The notes under the pieces: model-generated
The model's database searches: none
What the model saw: the letters and a program-made list of their open reading frames with translations, nothing else
What the model was told of the DNA's origin: nothing
Source: Adineta steineri
Lineage: Eukaryota > Rotifera > Eurotatoria > Adinetida > Adinetidae
Reading direction: 5' to 3'
NCBI GenBank assembly: GCA_905250115.1
Contig: CAJNOI010000038.1
Location: forward strand, 587,812 to 651,811
Length of the DNA: 64,000 bases
Position numbers and translations under genes: made by a program
Part shown: positions 50,028 to 64,000 of the stretch, piece after piece
Layout of the letters: each line of letters opens with the position of its first letter
How positions within the stretch are numbered: the first letter of the stretch is position 1

Positions 50028-52294
50028 TTAATCAAGTACAACAATTTCAGGTTGATCTTTACGTTTTTTTAATTCGGAGGACATTATATCTTTTGATATT
50101 GATCGTTTTTTAGTATTATCAGTTATTTGATTATAGAGTGTTATATTATTAGATGTAAGTTGTTGTTGTCGTCGTCGAGGTATAATTGTTTGTACTTGAT
50201 TCTCAGGTTTGAGAATAATAGGTTGTGTTTCTTTAGTACTATTAAGTGAAATATTGACTTTAGCTTCTAAAAAATCTTCACCGGCTGTTGTTTTATTTAC
50301 AGGTGTTGATACAGGAGATGACGATCTTGATGCTTATAAAGATAAAAAGAAACATAGATATTTTTTTATATTCGATTGGTAAATACTTACATAAAGGAGG
50401 GAGAATATCAACCATATCATAGTGAGTTGGATGCATTTTATTATTCGATGATTTAATAAGCGGCTCTTGCTCGTCTTCATCATCATCATTATCAGATTCA
50501 ACAGTTGATTCTTCTGTTTCAATATTTTCTTCTGGTTCTAGTTCTGGATTCATTTGAGAAAATTCATTGAAAATCTACATATAGAATATTATGAATTGGT
50601 TTGAGAAATAAAACATTTCATTATACTTTTTCAGTTTTAACTACAGCTTTACGTTCGTTTTCAATTAAGACTTTCTCAATTGCAGAACTATTTAATGCTG
50701 GATCATTTCGTTCAATACTAAAAAGAAAAATAATCAATTAGAAATAAAGAAAAGTCTTTGTTCGAAAAAATATACTCGAAATTTTCTGGAAGACGACTGT
50801 ACATAATATCATTAAAATCTGCCATTCGTCGATCTTTAACTTTTTTACCAATTAATTTAAATGATTTTGTGGCAAGATCTTTTTCAGCATCAATACTAGA
50901 ATAAAATTTAAATTAACAAAACAAAAATATTCCAAGTCAAAGTTTTATTATACCTAAGATTAAGTTTATATTGATTATTCGTTTTCTTTACTATATCAAG
51001 AACATCTTGAAATGATGGTAAATATTTTGTTCGATTAATCATATCTTCAAGTGCTTTATTTATCAATGGATAATCAATATCAGTTTCTAAACTTATTGAT
51101 AGATTTTTGAGAAAACAAAATGTTTAAGTAAATCGATATTAACCTGTTAAAGTAACTGGTTGATCAAGAATTCTTTCAGTAGATGTTGACTGTTTTTTTA
51201 ATTGAGCAAGTCTCATATACATCTAAATTTATTTTAATCATATTCGATCATCTATTATTAAAATATACAATGAATATTACATCACAAGCTCGTTTTTTTA
51301 GACTTGATTCTACTTTATATAAATCACAATTTTCCATTTCATCTAATGACATATCTTTTTCTTCTAATTGACGTATCATTTTTGATAAACTATTTAATCG
51401 TCGTTCTAATTTACGAATTTTTTTCTCTTGTTTTATTTCATATTCATTATTACTATTCACTGTATTTGTAGTCATTTTTGATTCGGTATTTTTATTTGGT
51501 AATTGAGATTCATCGAGTACTGTAAAAATATTATTGCATGAATCAAAAGTTTGTTCAGTTGTTATTATACTATATTCATTAGTAGTTGATGATGATAAAC
51601 TAAGAGCTATTGTATTCGATGATATAATTACAGTTTTTTCACATGCGGATGTAATTGTCTGCCGTGAATTAGTAGTATGAAGAGAAGAACTAGGAGGTAA
51701 TTGTTGAGATGACCTGAAGTAGAAAGAAAAGAGAAAATAATTTATTGATGCTTTAGTGAAGTGTGCTTCAAATTTAGAGTTTTCGCGAAAAACTCTACCT
51801 GAAAACTGTTTTGATTGCTCTAATAGATACTCTCGACTAGTAATGCTCAAGAAAAGAAAGCAAATAGTTACAAGCTACAAATTGTCGAAAAACTTGACCT
51901 TTATTGATTACTACAAGATAGAAAAGTCAATATAAAGGTATTTCTTACCGTATTAATTTGATAGAATGTTTCTTTAGTTGTTCATCGAATGAAGATAATA
52001 ATTTAAAATATTTCGTTGAATTATCGTTCCTGCTAAATTTATCATAAAGATCATTTAGTGTTACTTGAAAATCGGCTGAACATAAATAAGATGATAATGT
52101 TGAATTAAAATGACGACGAAGTTTATTTTGTAATAGATTTATTTCTTTTTCATGTACAAGAACTTTACTAACTAATGAAAGAAACTATAGGGTAAGAAAA
52201 GAGAAATAGAATCTTGACTAATTAGTTTTTTGAAATATATTGAACAAACCTGTTCAAACTGAGTTCTAATATCATCGAATGTTTTCTCTGCCAT
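50028..52294 (-). CDS. DAXX: DAXX-like histone H3.3 chaperone, 541 aa
   Basis: Nine exons: 52250-52294, 51949-52184, 51281-51713, 51144-51222, 50954-51086, 50776-50895, 50627-50717, 50391-50574, 50028-50332. The N-terminal helical region (residues 1-93) is followed by a Ser/Thr-rich linker. From about residue 190 comes the histone-binding domain: KIRKLERRLNSLSKMIRQLEEKDMSLDEM, SLKKRACDMYMRLAQLK, YPLINKALEDMINR, LPSFQDVLDIVKKTNNQYKLNL and a long final helix, in the same order as human DAXX. A Glu/Asp-rich stretch follows, then a basic region. The protein ends PEIVVLD, matching the C-terminal SUMO-interacting motif of human DAXX. The first exon starts two bases after an acceptor-like TTTTTCAG, so a spliced leader or 5' UTR exon is likely. 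Its role would be H3.3 deposition in heterochromatin, by homology. Confidence 0.88.
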
Positions 52295-53827
52295 TCTGAA
52301 AAATAAACAAGACATTTCTATTTAGATATGTCAACAATACTTATTAATCATGTATTCCTGTCAATTGAATCTAGTTCTAATACTATTGTAAGAGAATGTT
52401 TTGATAAGATGAAAATATTGGGTATAATACTTGTTATCACATATCGAGATAGTTGACTGCATTAGTTAATCTAATTCACCATTGATATCTACATTCGAAT
52501 AGATGGTGTGAGCAAACAGATTGATAACTGATACAATTTAGATAATATATATAATCCGAATCTATAATGATATTTCATTATTATTAATTGAAAACAATGC
52601 GTAACTGTTATAGATGTAAAATAATGACATACGTCAATGAAAAAACTCATGCGTAGATTTGAAGAAAAGAAAAAAAAAATAATGAAAAATAACAGAAAGA
52701 AAAAGATCGTATCAATACAATCGATTGAATTGTGTGTGCTAAGAATCTAATGGCAACCATCATTTATTTTAAACTTTATCAATATTCAAAATTTTTCATT
52801 ACAATGGCAAAGATAAAGGATTGTTTATTGAAACTTTTCACACTAAATAGTAATTTTGAAGATAGATGAAGTTTTATAATGAACAATATTGATGCATTAT
52901 GTTATAGTATTGAAAGAATACGAAGAATATTCAATACGAAAGTGACGGTAAACAATAAGCTAAGTTTTTACAAAGGTACAATTTAAATCAGAAACTAGTG
53001 TTACGTTAATAAGAGACTATAATTTCGATATATACTTAGTAACAAAACTTTAAATACCATCCGCTCAGTAGCTTCACTGGTTATACATATAAACTATATA
53101 TACACAATTAACTTTATGTGTTTATTTTTCACAAGAATGAGAAAAGAAAATCCAAAGATTGCATTATTATTCATATTTTGCTTTTTATCATTACAGTTTA
53201 TGTTTATTTTGAATTGTTTTTATAATGAAAAAATATTCGTATATGCTTTTTTTAAATCATCTTTTGATAATTCAATTAATTTATCATGAGAGAAAAATAA
53301 TTTTAAAATTTTTTTTAAAATTTAGTATAAATAATAAACAGCTCAGTAATAGTTTGTTTTCAGGCCACAACCGACTCTATAGTGAACGCAGGCATGTGTC
53401 CAGAGACCGATTGGATCAAACGCAAATTAACTCATCATAGCTGTTATTTTAAAATAGATTCAAATTGTACAACTGACCATCACCACCCCAAATAAATAAA
53501 TGAATGAATGAATGAAAAGCCACAAACATCCATCTAACCTAATCGTTTTATTACACTATGGATCAATTCGATGTCCTCTATTGTTGAAAAAAACATATTT
53601 TTATTTAATAAAATTTTTTCTAAATACTTTCTCTAGATAATTTAAATTATTTATTAAAACAAAAATCATTTTATAAACTCTTTTTTAACGCCCTCTTTTG
53701 ATATACTTCCTAACTAATGTTCGAATATCAACCAATTAACAAAAGTATTTGTTTATTTGTTGACTCATCGTTATCGTTCATAACCTAAACGTACGAGTAC
53801 GACTTTATTATTTGAAAACAATCAATT
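52295..53827. other. Intergenic region between DAXX and PSMD3
   Basis: AT-rich, containing both divergent promoters. A short stretch at 53361-53440 is clearly richer in GC, follows an acceptor-like TTTGTTTTCAG and is open for about 27 codons. AAAT/GAAT tetranucleotide repeats lie at 53491-53515. Confidence 0.4.
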
Positions 53828-55911
53828 ATGGTTGAATTACATGATATTGAAATGAAAGAAGTTGATCCATCAAATGGATCAAATCCAACTAGTACAACAA
53901 CAGTCTCAAAAGACGAAAAAAAAGATGCAGATACTTTAACACTTGATGGTTTGATTTAATTATTTTTATAATTAACTTTCATTTTTTTTTCTCTAAAATA
54001 GATATTAAAGAACAAGTACGTACAATAGAGAAAGCAGTTAATTCTAAAGAACCTCGTTTTATTCTTCGTGTATTACGTGGACTTGCTTCAACACGAAAAC
54101 GTTTAAATGAAGATGTTATTCGTCGTCTCATTTTATTCTATTATGGTTCAACTTCAAGTGAACGAGAAATTCTACTTGGATTTGCACAATCAGTATCTCA
54201 GGTTTGACTCTCTTTTTTTCCTATTAATAAAATACAAAACTAATTTATTTAGCCAATGGATGTTGATATGGAAAAAGCTAGTAGTTCACCGGCACCGGTT
54301 ACAAATGAAAAACAATCTGTCTCACGTCCTCAAACATCACGAGCACGTGCTGCTTCATTACCTGAAGTTGATTTATTTATACATTTAATTGTACTTCTCT
54401 ATTTAATTGATCGAAATTCATTAAAAGCGGTAAAAAGAAAATAAAATTTACATTTTCTTGAATTTATTTATAACGAAAAACTTCTAGGCTCTTGATTGTG
54501 CAAAACGTTTAGTGGATAAAACAAGTGTACTTAATCGTCGTACACTTGATTTACTATCAGCTAAATGTTATTTTTATTATGCACGTATATTTGAATTAAA
54601 TAATATGCTTGATACAATTCGACCGTATGTTCGTTTATTTCGTTTTTTTCTTTTTTGCTTTAAAAAAATATTTTTATATTTAGATTTTTACACAGTCGAT
54701 TACGTACAGCAACATTAAGAAATGATTTTGAAGGAACAGCTGTTTTAATTAATTTATTATTAAGAAATTATCTTCATTATAATCTTTATAGTCAAGCACA
54801 AAAACTTGTACTTAAATCTGTTTTTCCTGATCATGCATCCAATAATGAATGGGCTAGATATCTTTATTATCTTGGTATAGATTTTTGCTAGATTTTTTAA
54901 GATAAGAAATAAATATGAAAATATTTAGGTCGTATACGTGCTATGCAATTAGAATATACGAAAGCTCATCAACATTTATTAACAGCTATTCGAAAAGCAC
55001 CACAACAAACAGCTATTGGCTTTCGACAGAATGTAAATGATAAGATTATTAATAAAATTATTGAAATATTTTTTTTTGTCTAGGCTCATAAATTTCTTAT
55101 AACAGTTGAATTATTACTTGGTGATATTCCTGATAAAGCAACATTTAACAATCCGCAACTTAAACGATCATTAGATCCATATTATCAGCTAACATTGGGT
55201 ATAAAAATAAAAGGTTTCTTTCAATTTAGTTTTATTTTCATGTATTTTTATAGCTGTTCGTGCTGGAGATTTAAGTCGATTCAAAGAAGTTCTTGAAACC
55301 TTTGCTGATCGCTTTCAACAAGAAAAAACTTGGTCACTTATTATTCGGTTAGTAATTTGTAGAAAATTCGTTAGAAAAATAATTTTCTTTTTTTTAGATT
55401 ACGACATAATGTTATCAAAACAGGCATTAAAATGATTAGTTTATCATATGCCAAAATATCATTTTCTGATGTTGCTCAAAAATTACAACTTGATTCACCG
55501 GAAGATGCTGAATATATTGTTGCTAAAGTAAATTGATCGGATCAATTTATTTTTAAGATTTTCGATTGAATATTTCTAGGCAATACGTGATGGAGTAATA
55601 GAAGCAAGTATAAATCATGAACAAGGTTATGTACAATCACGTGAAATAATTGATGTTTATACAACACGTGAACCAATGAATGCATTTCATCAACGTATTG
55701 AATTTTGTCTCAAAGTTCATAATGAATCAGTTAAAGCTATGCGTTATCCACCAAAGAAATATAATGAAGATTTAGAAACTGCTCAAGTAAATTTAATCAT
55801 TTATTTTTGTTTTTTATTTCTCTCTATTTTTCGTTTTAGGAACGACGAGAACGTGAACAAGAAGAATTAGAATATGCTAAAGAAATGGCTGATGATGAAG
55901 ATGATTTTTAA
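53828..55911 (+). CDS. PSMD3: 26S proteasome regulatory subunit PSMD3/Rpn3, 515 aa
   Basis: Eleven exons: 53828-53948, 54002-54201, 54253-54429, 54488-54624, 54684-54874, 54929-55032, 55084-55198, 55254-55347, 55398-55527, 55580-55786, 55840-55911. The acidic N-terminus precedes a helical TPR-like solenoid ([65 protein letters not shown]). The PCI domain follows ([27 protein letters not shown] … [39 protein letters not shown]). It ends in the conserved basic/acidic tail with [11 protein letters not shown] and MADDEDDF. The subunit belongs to the proteasome lid. The insert around residues 110-135 (Ser/Pro/Arg-rich) is variable in the family. Full-length and ordinary. Confidence 0.96.
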
Positions 55912-56111
55912 TTAAAAGAAAATATAGCAAAATTTAACATTGACTCTATTTCGTATTTTCATTTGTTACTTCTTTTTTTTCTCTCTTTCTTCTTTTAACC
56001 TAAATAAAATCGAGATGCTCGTAAAAATACTACTTCAATTTTTAATTCACAAAAAACTTTTTCTAGATGTCAAAAATACTGAGGATATACCTTCAGTATA
56101 TATATTAAAAT

Positions 56112-59398
<3,287 letters not shown>

Positions 59399-60031
59399 AT
59401 AAAATACAGTATTATCTATTTTCTTTTTTTTGTAATAATAATTAAAACCGCGTTTTTTGTTTTTCTAATTCATTATATAGCAAGGATTTATTTTACAACT
59501 CTATATTCTTTTTATTTATTTGTTCCACTTTATATTTATAATAATGTTACTTTTAGTTATAAGTGCATTGAAAGTAACAGTTTGTTTTTCTTTTTCGACA
59601 GTTTTGCTCTTTATCTATTACTTGTGAAATATATGATTGATTTTGTTTTTGTTACAAGAGAAAAAATGAATTATTTTGACTTTATATATATATATATATT
59701 CATTAGAAAGAGTAAATTAATGAACTGGATAACATTTATATAATACTAAAATAAACGATTTTCAATTAAGTGTGTAACATACAGGCAAGAATCTAATACT
59801 TTCGTAATTATACGTATTTACTAATAAATTTCAATAGAAAGAATGAATAATATTTATTATGTACATAAAAATGTTTTTTTTATGTTCGTTTAATGTATGA
59901 TGTTGTGATATTGATTGAATGGTTTCATTAGTTATAATGAAAGAAAAATATAACTACTTATTCATTCAAAATTTCTATAGACTATGTCGTATAAAATGCA
60001 GTGAATATTTTTGAGAAATAATTTCATTTAT
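59399..60031. other. Spacer between PI4KB and the secreted Ser-rich gene
   Basis: AT-rich, with a TA repeat at 59682-59699. No coding exon was seen. It contains the 3' UTR of PI4KB and the promoter of the next gene. Confidence 0.45.
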
Positions 60032-60593
60032 ATGGCTCTAAGAACAGGTAAGACATGGTTTAATACATAATGATTCTTAACATAAATTTCTTTTTATAGC
60101 GTTCATAGTATCGATACTGATTACATCAGTAGCATCAGCATCTATCGATAGATATTTTGATCGTCGTCTCTTTTTTAATACTCCAAAAATAACTACAACG
60201 ACTGCGAAAACATCATTTAGTCAAACTTTTACCAATTGGTTAAATGGAATTGTATCAGACAATTCAAATAAAGACAATTACTCTGATTCTTCTAGTAAAT
60301 TAGCTTCATTGAAAAATCTTCTATCATCTTTATCATCATCATCATCAGGTGGTACAAGCAGTAAACTTGATAAGCTTTTCCAAATATTAAATATGAATAC
60401 TGCAAATGATCCGTCATCATCAAATAAATTAAATAGTTTACTTTCATTTTTAAATACTTATGGTTTATCATCATCTTCATCAACTAATCTTCAATTAGCA
60501 ATGAAATTAATCAGTATTGCACAAGGCACTGGTAGTTTAAGTTCATTAAGTGTTAATGATATGATGTCATTAGTTAACTTTGTTAGTGGTTAG
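60032..60593 (+). CDS. Secreted Ser/Asn/Leu-rich protein, 169 aa, unknown function
   Basis: Two exons, 60032-60047 (five codons and one base) and 60100-60593, over a 52-nt intron. The joined frame gives a typical signal peptide (MALRTAFIVSILITSVASA). The mature part is about 150 residues rich in Ser, Leu, Asn and Thr. It has repeated helical blocks with a similar pattern: SKLASLKNLLSSLSSSSSGG, SKLDKLFQILNMNT, NKLNSLLSFLNTYGL and TNLQLAMKLISIAQGTGSLS, each joined by Ser-rich linkers. There are no Cys residues and no dibasic sites except RR near the N-terminus. The block pattern suggests an internal repeat. No family is recognised. Confidence 0.75.
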
Positions 60594-60944
60594 ATTCGAA
60601 CATATTTATTTAATTAATCATTTGATATTCTTAATACTTTCTCTTTTTGTTTTGTTCTTCATCCAATAATGAATAAATAGATGTGCAAATTATCGATGTA
60701 TTGTCTTTTCTGTAGTGACATATGTTTCTATTGCCTTGTCTTGTTTCAATTCAATCACCACTCACTCACTCACTCACATACGCTCTTTTCTCTTCTAGTC
60801 TCTTTTTTTTTTTGTCTAATTGTTTCTATTCGAAGCACCTCCTGCTGATTGGATTGAACATAAAGAGAGAATATAAAGAAGAGTACGTGACGCCCATGTC
60901 TGATGATGGGAGTTATTTAGATTTTGTTGTTTTTTTTTTGTTTT
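60594..60944. other. Tail-to-tail spacer, Ser-rich gene and BSX
   Basis: Two 3' UTRs are expected here. It includes a CTCA tetranucleotide repeat at about 60761-60776 and T-rich tracts. No gene is seen. Confidence 0.5.
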
Positions 60945-62152
60945 TTATTTCGAAGAAGAATTATTGCTGTAACATTCATCATCACTGACAACATCAATAT
61001 CATTCTCCTCACAACATTCATCTTCATCTACACCTTCGGATAATGGACTACCCGATGTATTTTGTAATTGTCGACGAACTTGTTTTTTATGTTTCATACG
61101 ACGATTTTGAAACCTAAATTTATATAAAAAAAATATTTTTATTTAAATTTAACAGAAAATATATTTACCATGTTTTGACCTTCAAATTGGTTAAAAAAAA
61201 GAGAAATATTATAGAAAAAATGAATAGAATATTGTCAATATTTCTTACCTGTGCTTCCGATAAATTAAGTGCATTAGCTAATTCAACTCGTTCAGGTGTA
61301 CTTAAATATTTTTGACCATCAAATCGTTTTTCAAGACCATTAAGTTGATGATCACTAAACACTGTTCGAGCTTTACGTCGTCGACAATGTTTAAGTGAAT
61401 GTTCACTGTTAAGATAGGCGTGAAAACTCAAACCTAAAACGAACGACAGACATTACAGATGGTTATTCGACGTAATATACTTGCTAGACGATAAAGACAC
61501 GCCCTGTCTGACTGACCTTGACAGAGAAATGAATCCACCCCTTTTTTTTTTCTTTTTATACAACAGGTGTGTGATTTTTCATTTTAATTAAATAATTACC
61601 TTATGAATAAGATCAGTAGTCAGATAATGTTCATTGAAAAAGAAAAAAAGAAATGAATGACGATCTTCTTTGTTCTTTTATAAAAAGAGATGTTGAGCCG
61701 ATTAGTAAAATATTCTCATTAAAATAACTATTCGTTCTACTCATTAGTCACCTCATCATCGTTCTACAACAACATTATTGTCGTCTTAGTGGACATGCAA
61801 AAAAAAACGAAAAAAAGAAGAAGAAGATGACGACCACCCGTCGAGTTTTTTAAACAAGAGTGTCTACCTATTTATTGTAAAAAAAACTTTTTTCTCTTCT
61901 TCGATTTTAAGACATACCATGAAAAAAGAATGGATGTAATTCAGGTTTAATAGCAGCATATTGATTAAATTGATTAGGTGGTTGAAAAAAATTAAGCGAT
62001 ATTGGTGATATATCATTAGCTAATACAGGAGCAGATTCTTTTGTTGGAACAGGAGGATTCGATGGTATTGGTACAGGTACCGATGTTATTGGTCGCTTGA
62101 AAGCAGATAGTAAATCATCAATCAAAAAACTACTCTTGATCGTTGCAGTCAT
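60945..62152 (-). CDS. BSX: BSX-type homeobox transcription factor, 199 aa
   Basis: Four exons: 61918-62152, 61249-61433, 61169-61179, 60945-61113. The third is only 11 nt. The N-terminal region has [15 protein letters not shown], similar to the short N-terminal motif of BSX/NK-like proteins, then a Pro-rich linker. The homeodomain ([45 protein letters not shown], then [15 protein letters not shown]) matches the brain-specific homeobox class: ARTVFSD, LEKRF and [11 protein letters not shown] are characteristic. The DNA-recognition helix is built from exons 2, 3 and 4; the microexon encodes VKT and two bases of the Trp codon. The C-terminus is acidic and Ser-rich. In other animals BSX acts in specific brain neurons; here only DNA binding is inferred. 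The first intron is 484 nt, long for the window. Confidence 0.93.
61434..61917 (-). other. Long first intron of BSX
   Basis: 484 nt with clean GT-AG ends. No other exon is visible. It is GC-richer in part (61440-61560) than most introns here and could contain regulatory sites. Confidence 0.6.
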
Positions 62153-63603
62153 AGTTATGTTTGTATTTCAATCAAGTGATAATAGATGCTCATCAACATT
62201 TTTTTCTCTTGTGTATGTTCTCAATGGTAATACTAGTGGCAAGAATTTCCATAACAAATTGCAAGCAATCACAACGAGAAAAAGAGAGAAAGAGAGAAAG
62301 AAGAAATTTCATTGGTACTAGAAATTGAAATGAGAAAACATGATGCTCATTGGACGATAAAATTGTTCTCTCTCTCTCTCTCCTTTTCTCTTTCCCTAGT
62401 TAATTTTGCACTAATATGCTTTGAAGAGGAAAAAAAGGAAAAGAGTTTTATTCGGTTCGACGTCTTAGTTAGCATATTGGAGGATTTACTATATAAGTTG
62501 ATGTATTTTGGTCCTCTCTTTTCTAATTAGTACGGATGATGTTTGAATAGCATGCAATGCTTTTACAAGTAGAAATAATTAAATCAGATCAATCCTGAGT
62601 ATTATTTTTTTAGACATAAGAATAGAAGAAAAGAAAAGGTAATAACAAATGATGAAGAGATCCGGAAATGAAACAAGATTTGCCAATTCAAATATGTCAG
62701 ACATTATATATAGAAACAATAATTTAAAATAGAAGAAAAAAAAGTATTTCATTTAGACATAAAACAAAGAACTTGTACTATTTTTTCGATTATGAACGTT
62801 CAGTTAAATTGATGTATATATAGATCTAATGAATTTTCAGTGTAATATTCAATAAAGCAACTTTCATATTTTGAAAAGTCTTTTTCTATTAGCTACTAAA
62901 TGTCTTCTGAGAAGCATCGTGATTAGAGAATTAAATAAAATAACAAAATGTATGTCCCTAGATTATTTTTTTATTCATATCAATAATAATAATATAAAAT
63001 ATTTTATGATTGGATGAAGAATCTATTAATAAACAAATTCCATATACAATCAATGTGCGCGCTATTGTTTATTCAATCAGTAAAATATATTCATTAAAAT
63101 ATGTAATCCATATTTATTAAATTAGTACATTCAAGAAAGTATTCACTATGCTCAAGATAATCTATTTATTGTTATAGTCACACGATTTATTTCATTTTTA
63201 TCTCACGCATTGATGACATGATTTCTTTTTTGTTGCTTATTTAACGATATCTAATTAGAAAAGTTTTTATTAAAAGATTTTGCTATATTTCTATCATTCA
63301 ATGTTAACATGCAAGACTCCTACAAATATATTTAATTGAATTAATCTATATTCATATATATTGTAATGCCAAGATAAACTATTTGATAAAAAGGTAACGT
63401 ATTGGAAATGAATAAAGACAGAATAGTATGAAGAAAAAAAAGGAGAATGTCAATTTTTTTTCCTTCTTTCTATTAAATGAGACATGTCATTCAAATACAC
63501 ACACACACACAAAGCTTGTAAAGAGAATGAATACTATCAAGTGAACAACAACAAAAAAAAAAGAACTAATTATAAGAAAAAATGTACAAATTTTAATTTT
63601 AAT
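62153..63603. other. Upstream region of BSX and flanking intergenic DNA
   Basis: A purine-rich GAGAAA tract at about 62278-62310 and a CT-rich tract at 62364-62397 lie upstream of BSX. Frames at 62097-62530 are low-complexity. An AC repeat is at 63497-63510. No gene is supported. Confidence 0.45.
63497..63510. repeat. AC dinucleotide repeat
   Basis: Seven AC units. Confidence 0.85.
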
Positions 63604-63744
63604 TTATGTTGTACGTTGTTTTAAAGCATTTGCTTCGAGATTAGCTAATTCATCTTGTGTCATTTCATGTTGTTTATTAAGTTCAGCTATTTGTTGAACA
63701 AGAAGAAGACGTTCTTGTAAGATTTTTTCTAATATTGTTTCATT
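63604..63744 (-). CDS. Last exon of an unknown coiled-coil gene (partial)
   Basis: On the minus strand an acceptor-like TTTATTTAG (63745 onward) is followed by an open 46-codon frame ending in TAA at 63604-63606. It starts NETILEKILQERLLLVQQIAELN and ends NALKQRTT. The residues follow a heptad pattern with Leu/Ile at a and d positions, so it is probably the end of a coiled coil. The next exon would lie beyond 63770 or outside the window; an apparent transposon end begins 27 bases upstream, inside the presumed intron. Product not identified. Confidence 0.6.
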   Translation of the reverse strand, partial: NETILEKILQERLLLVQQIAELNKQHEMTQDELANLEANALKQRTT

Positions 63745-63767
63745 CTAAATAAAAGACAAATATTAAA

Positions 63768-64000
63768 TTAACCCTTTAATGGGCGACTTTTGGATGAGCA
63801 AGTTTTGTCGTTTTTTTTGCATAGAATGATAGCTTTGATGCAGATTATTAGGGTATTGTGTGTGTGTGGATATAGGTGTGGGTAGGTGTGACTGTGACTG
63901 TAGGTTTTGCCATCTTATCTATAACCACACCGACACCTACACTCATCCCCTTATGGATATACTCAATCTATGCAGTATCGGTCGATTAAAGTGAACCCAA
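63768..64000 (+). mobile_element. Probable piggyBac-type transposon end (truncated by window edge)
   Basis: TTAA at 63768-63771 is directly followed by CCCTTTAATGGGCGAC. A TTAA target site followed by CCCTTT is the typical terminus of piggyBac elements. The sequence beyond it changes abruptly to GC-richer, GT-rich DNA unlike the rest of the window, with an imperfect inverted repeat between about 63868-63890 and 63921-63950. The other end and any transposase are outside the window, so it may equally be a non-autonomous copy. Confidence 0.5.

Overview
The window is eukaryotic nuclear DNA from an AT-rich, intron-dense small metazoan, most likely a bdelloid rotifer. Introns follow GT-AG rules and are mostly 50-65 nt. 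Intergenic stretches between the denser genes are only tens to hundreds of bases. The gene set is animal-specific (laminin gamma, BSX homeobox, KCNQ channel, GABA transporter, DAXX, SETDB1). One gene looks like a bacterial D-aminoacylase that has gained a spliceosomal intron, as expected in bdelloids. The taxon is inferred from these features, not proven. Exon models were read by hand from splice sites; in all multi-exon models reported as complete the reading phase closes at every junction, except for one ambiguous junction in PI4KB.

Layout. 0-1.5 kb: two convergent secreted peptide-precursor genes, each with one basic-residue amidation site. 1.5-7.4 kb: no gene seen. 7.4-9.8 kb (+): GAT-type GABA transporter, 11 exons. 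10.9-12.7 kb (+): kinesin light chain. 12.9-14.6 kb (+): kelch-repeat protein with an enlarged intron carrying an inverted repeat. 14.7-17.4 kb (-): MAPK15/ERK7 kinase, head-to-head with a KCNQ-type potassium channel at 17.9-19.8 kb (+). 19.8-20.3 kb (-): small coiled-coil protein. 21.5-22.3 kb (+): EF-hand protein. 22.8-27.6 kb (-): sex-peptide/myoinhibitory-peptide receptor-like GPCR with a first exon about 3 kb upstream of the rest. 27.6-31.3 kb: no gene seen. 31.3-37.6 kb (-): complete laminin gamma, 23 exons. 38.3-42.3 kb (-): LRR-Roc-COR protein of MFHAS1 type. 43.5-45.8 kb (-): SETDB1-like histone methyltransferase. 47.1-48.2 kb (+): intronless GPCR. 48.4-49.9 kb (-): N-acyl-D-amino-acid deacylase. 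50.0-52.3 kb (-): DAXX. 53.8-55.9 kb (+): proteasome subunit PSMD3/Rpn3. 56.1-59.4 kb (+): PI4KB. 60.0-60.6 kb (+): secreted Ser-rich protein. 60.9-62.2 kb (-): BSX homeobox protein whose recognition helix depends on an 11-nt microexon. 63.6-63.7 kb (-): last exon of an unknown coiled-coil gene. 63.77 kb to the end: apparent terminal sequence of a piggyBac-type element.

Several genes act in neurons or secretory cells (peptide precursors, GABA uptake, KCNQ, peptide GPCRs, BSX, kinesin light chain), but nothing shows that they are co-regulated. SETDB1 and DAXX, which in other animals act in H3.3/H3K9me3 silencing of repeats, lie about 4 kb apart on the same strand. No CRISPR array, rRNA or tRNA was recognised. 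The items most worth following are the two orphan peptide precursors, the KCNQ channel with prolines in S4, the BSX microexon, the D-aminoacylase and the atypical Roc domain.
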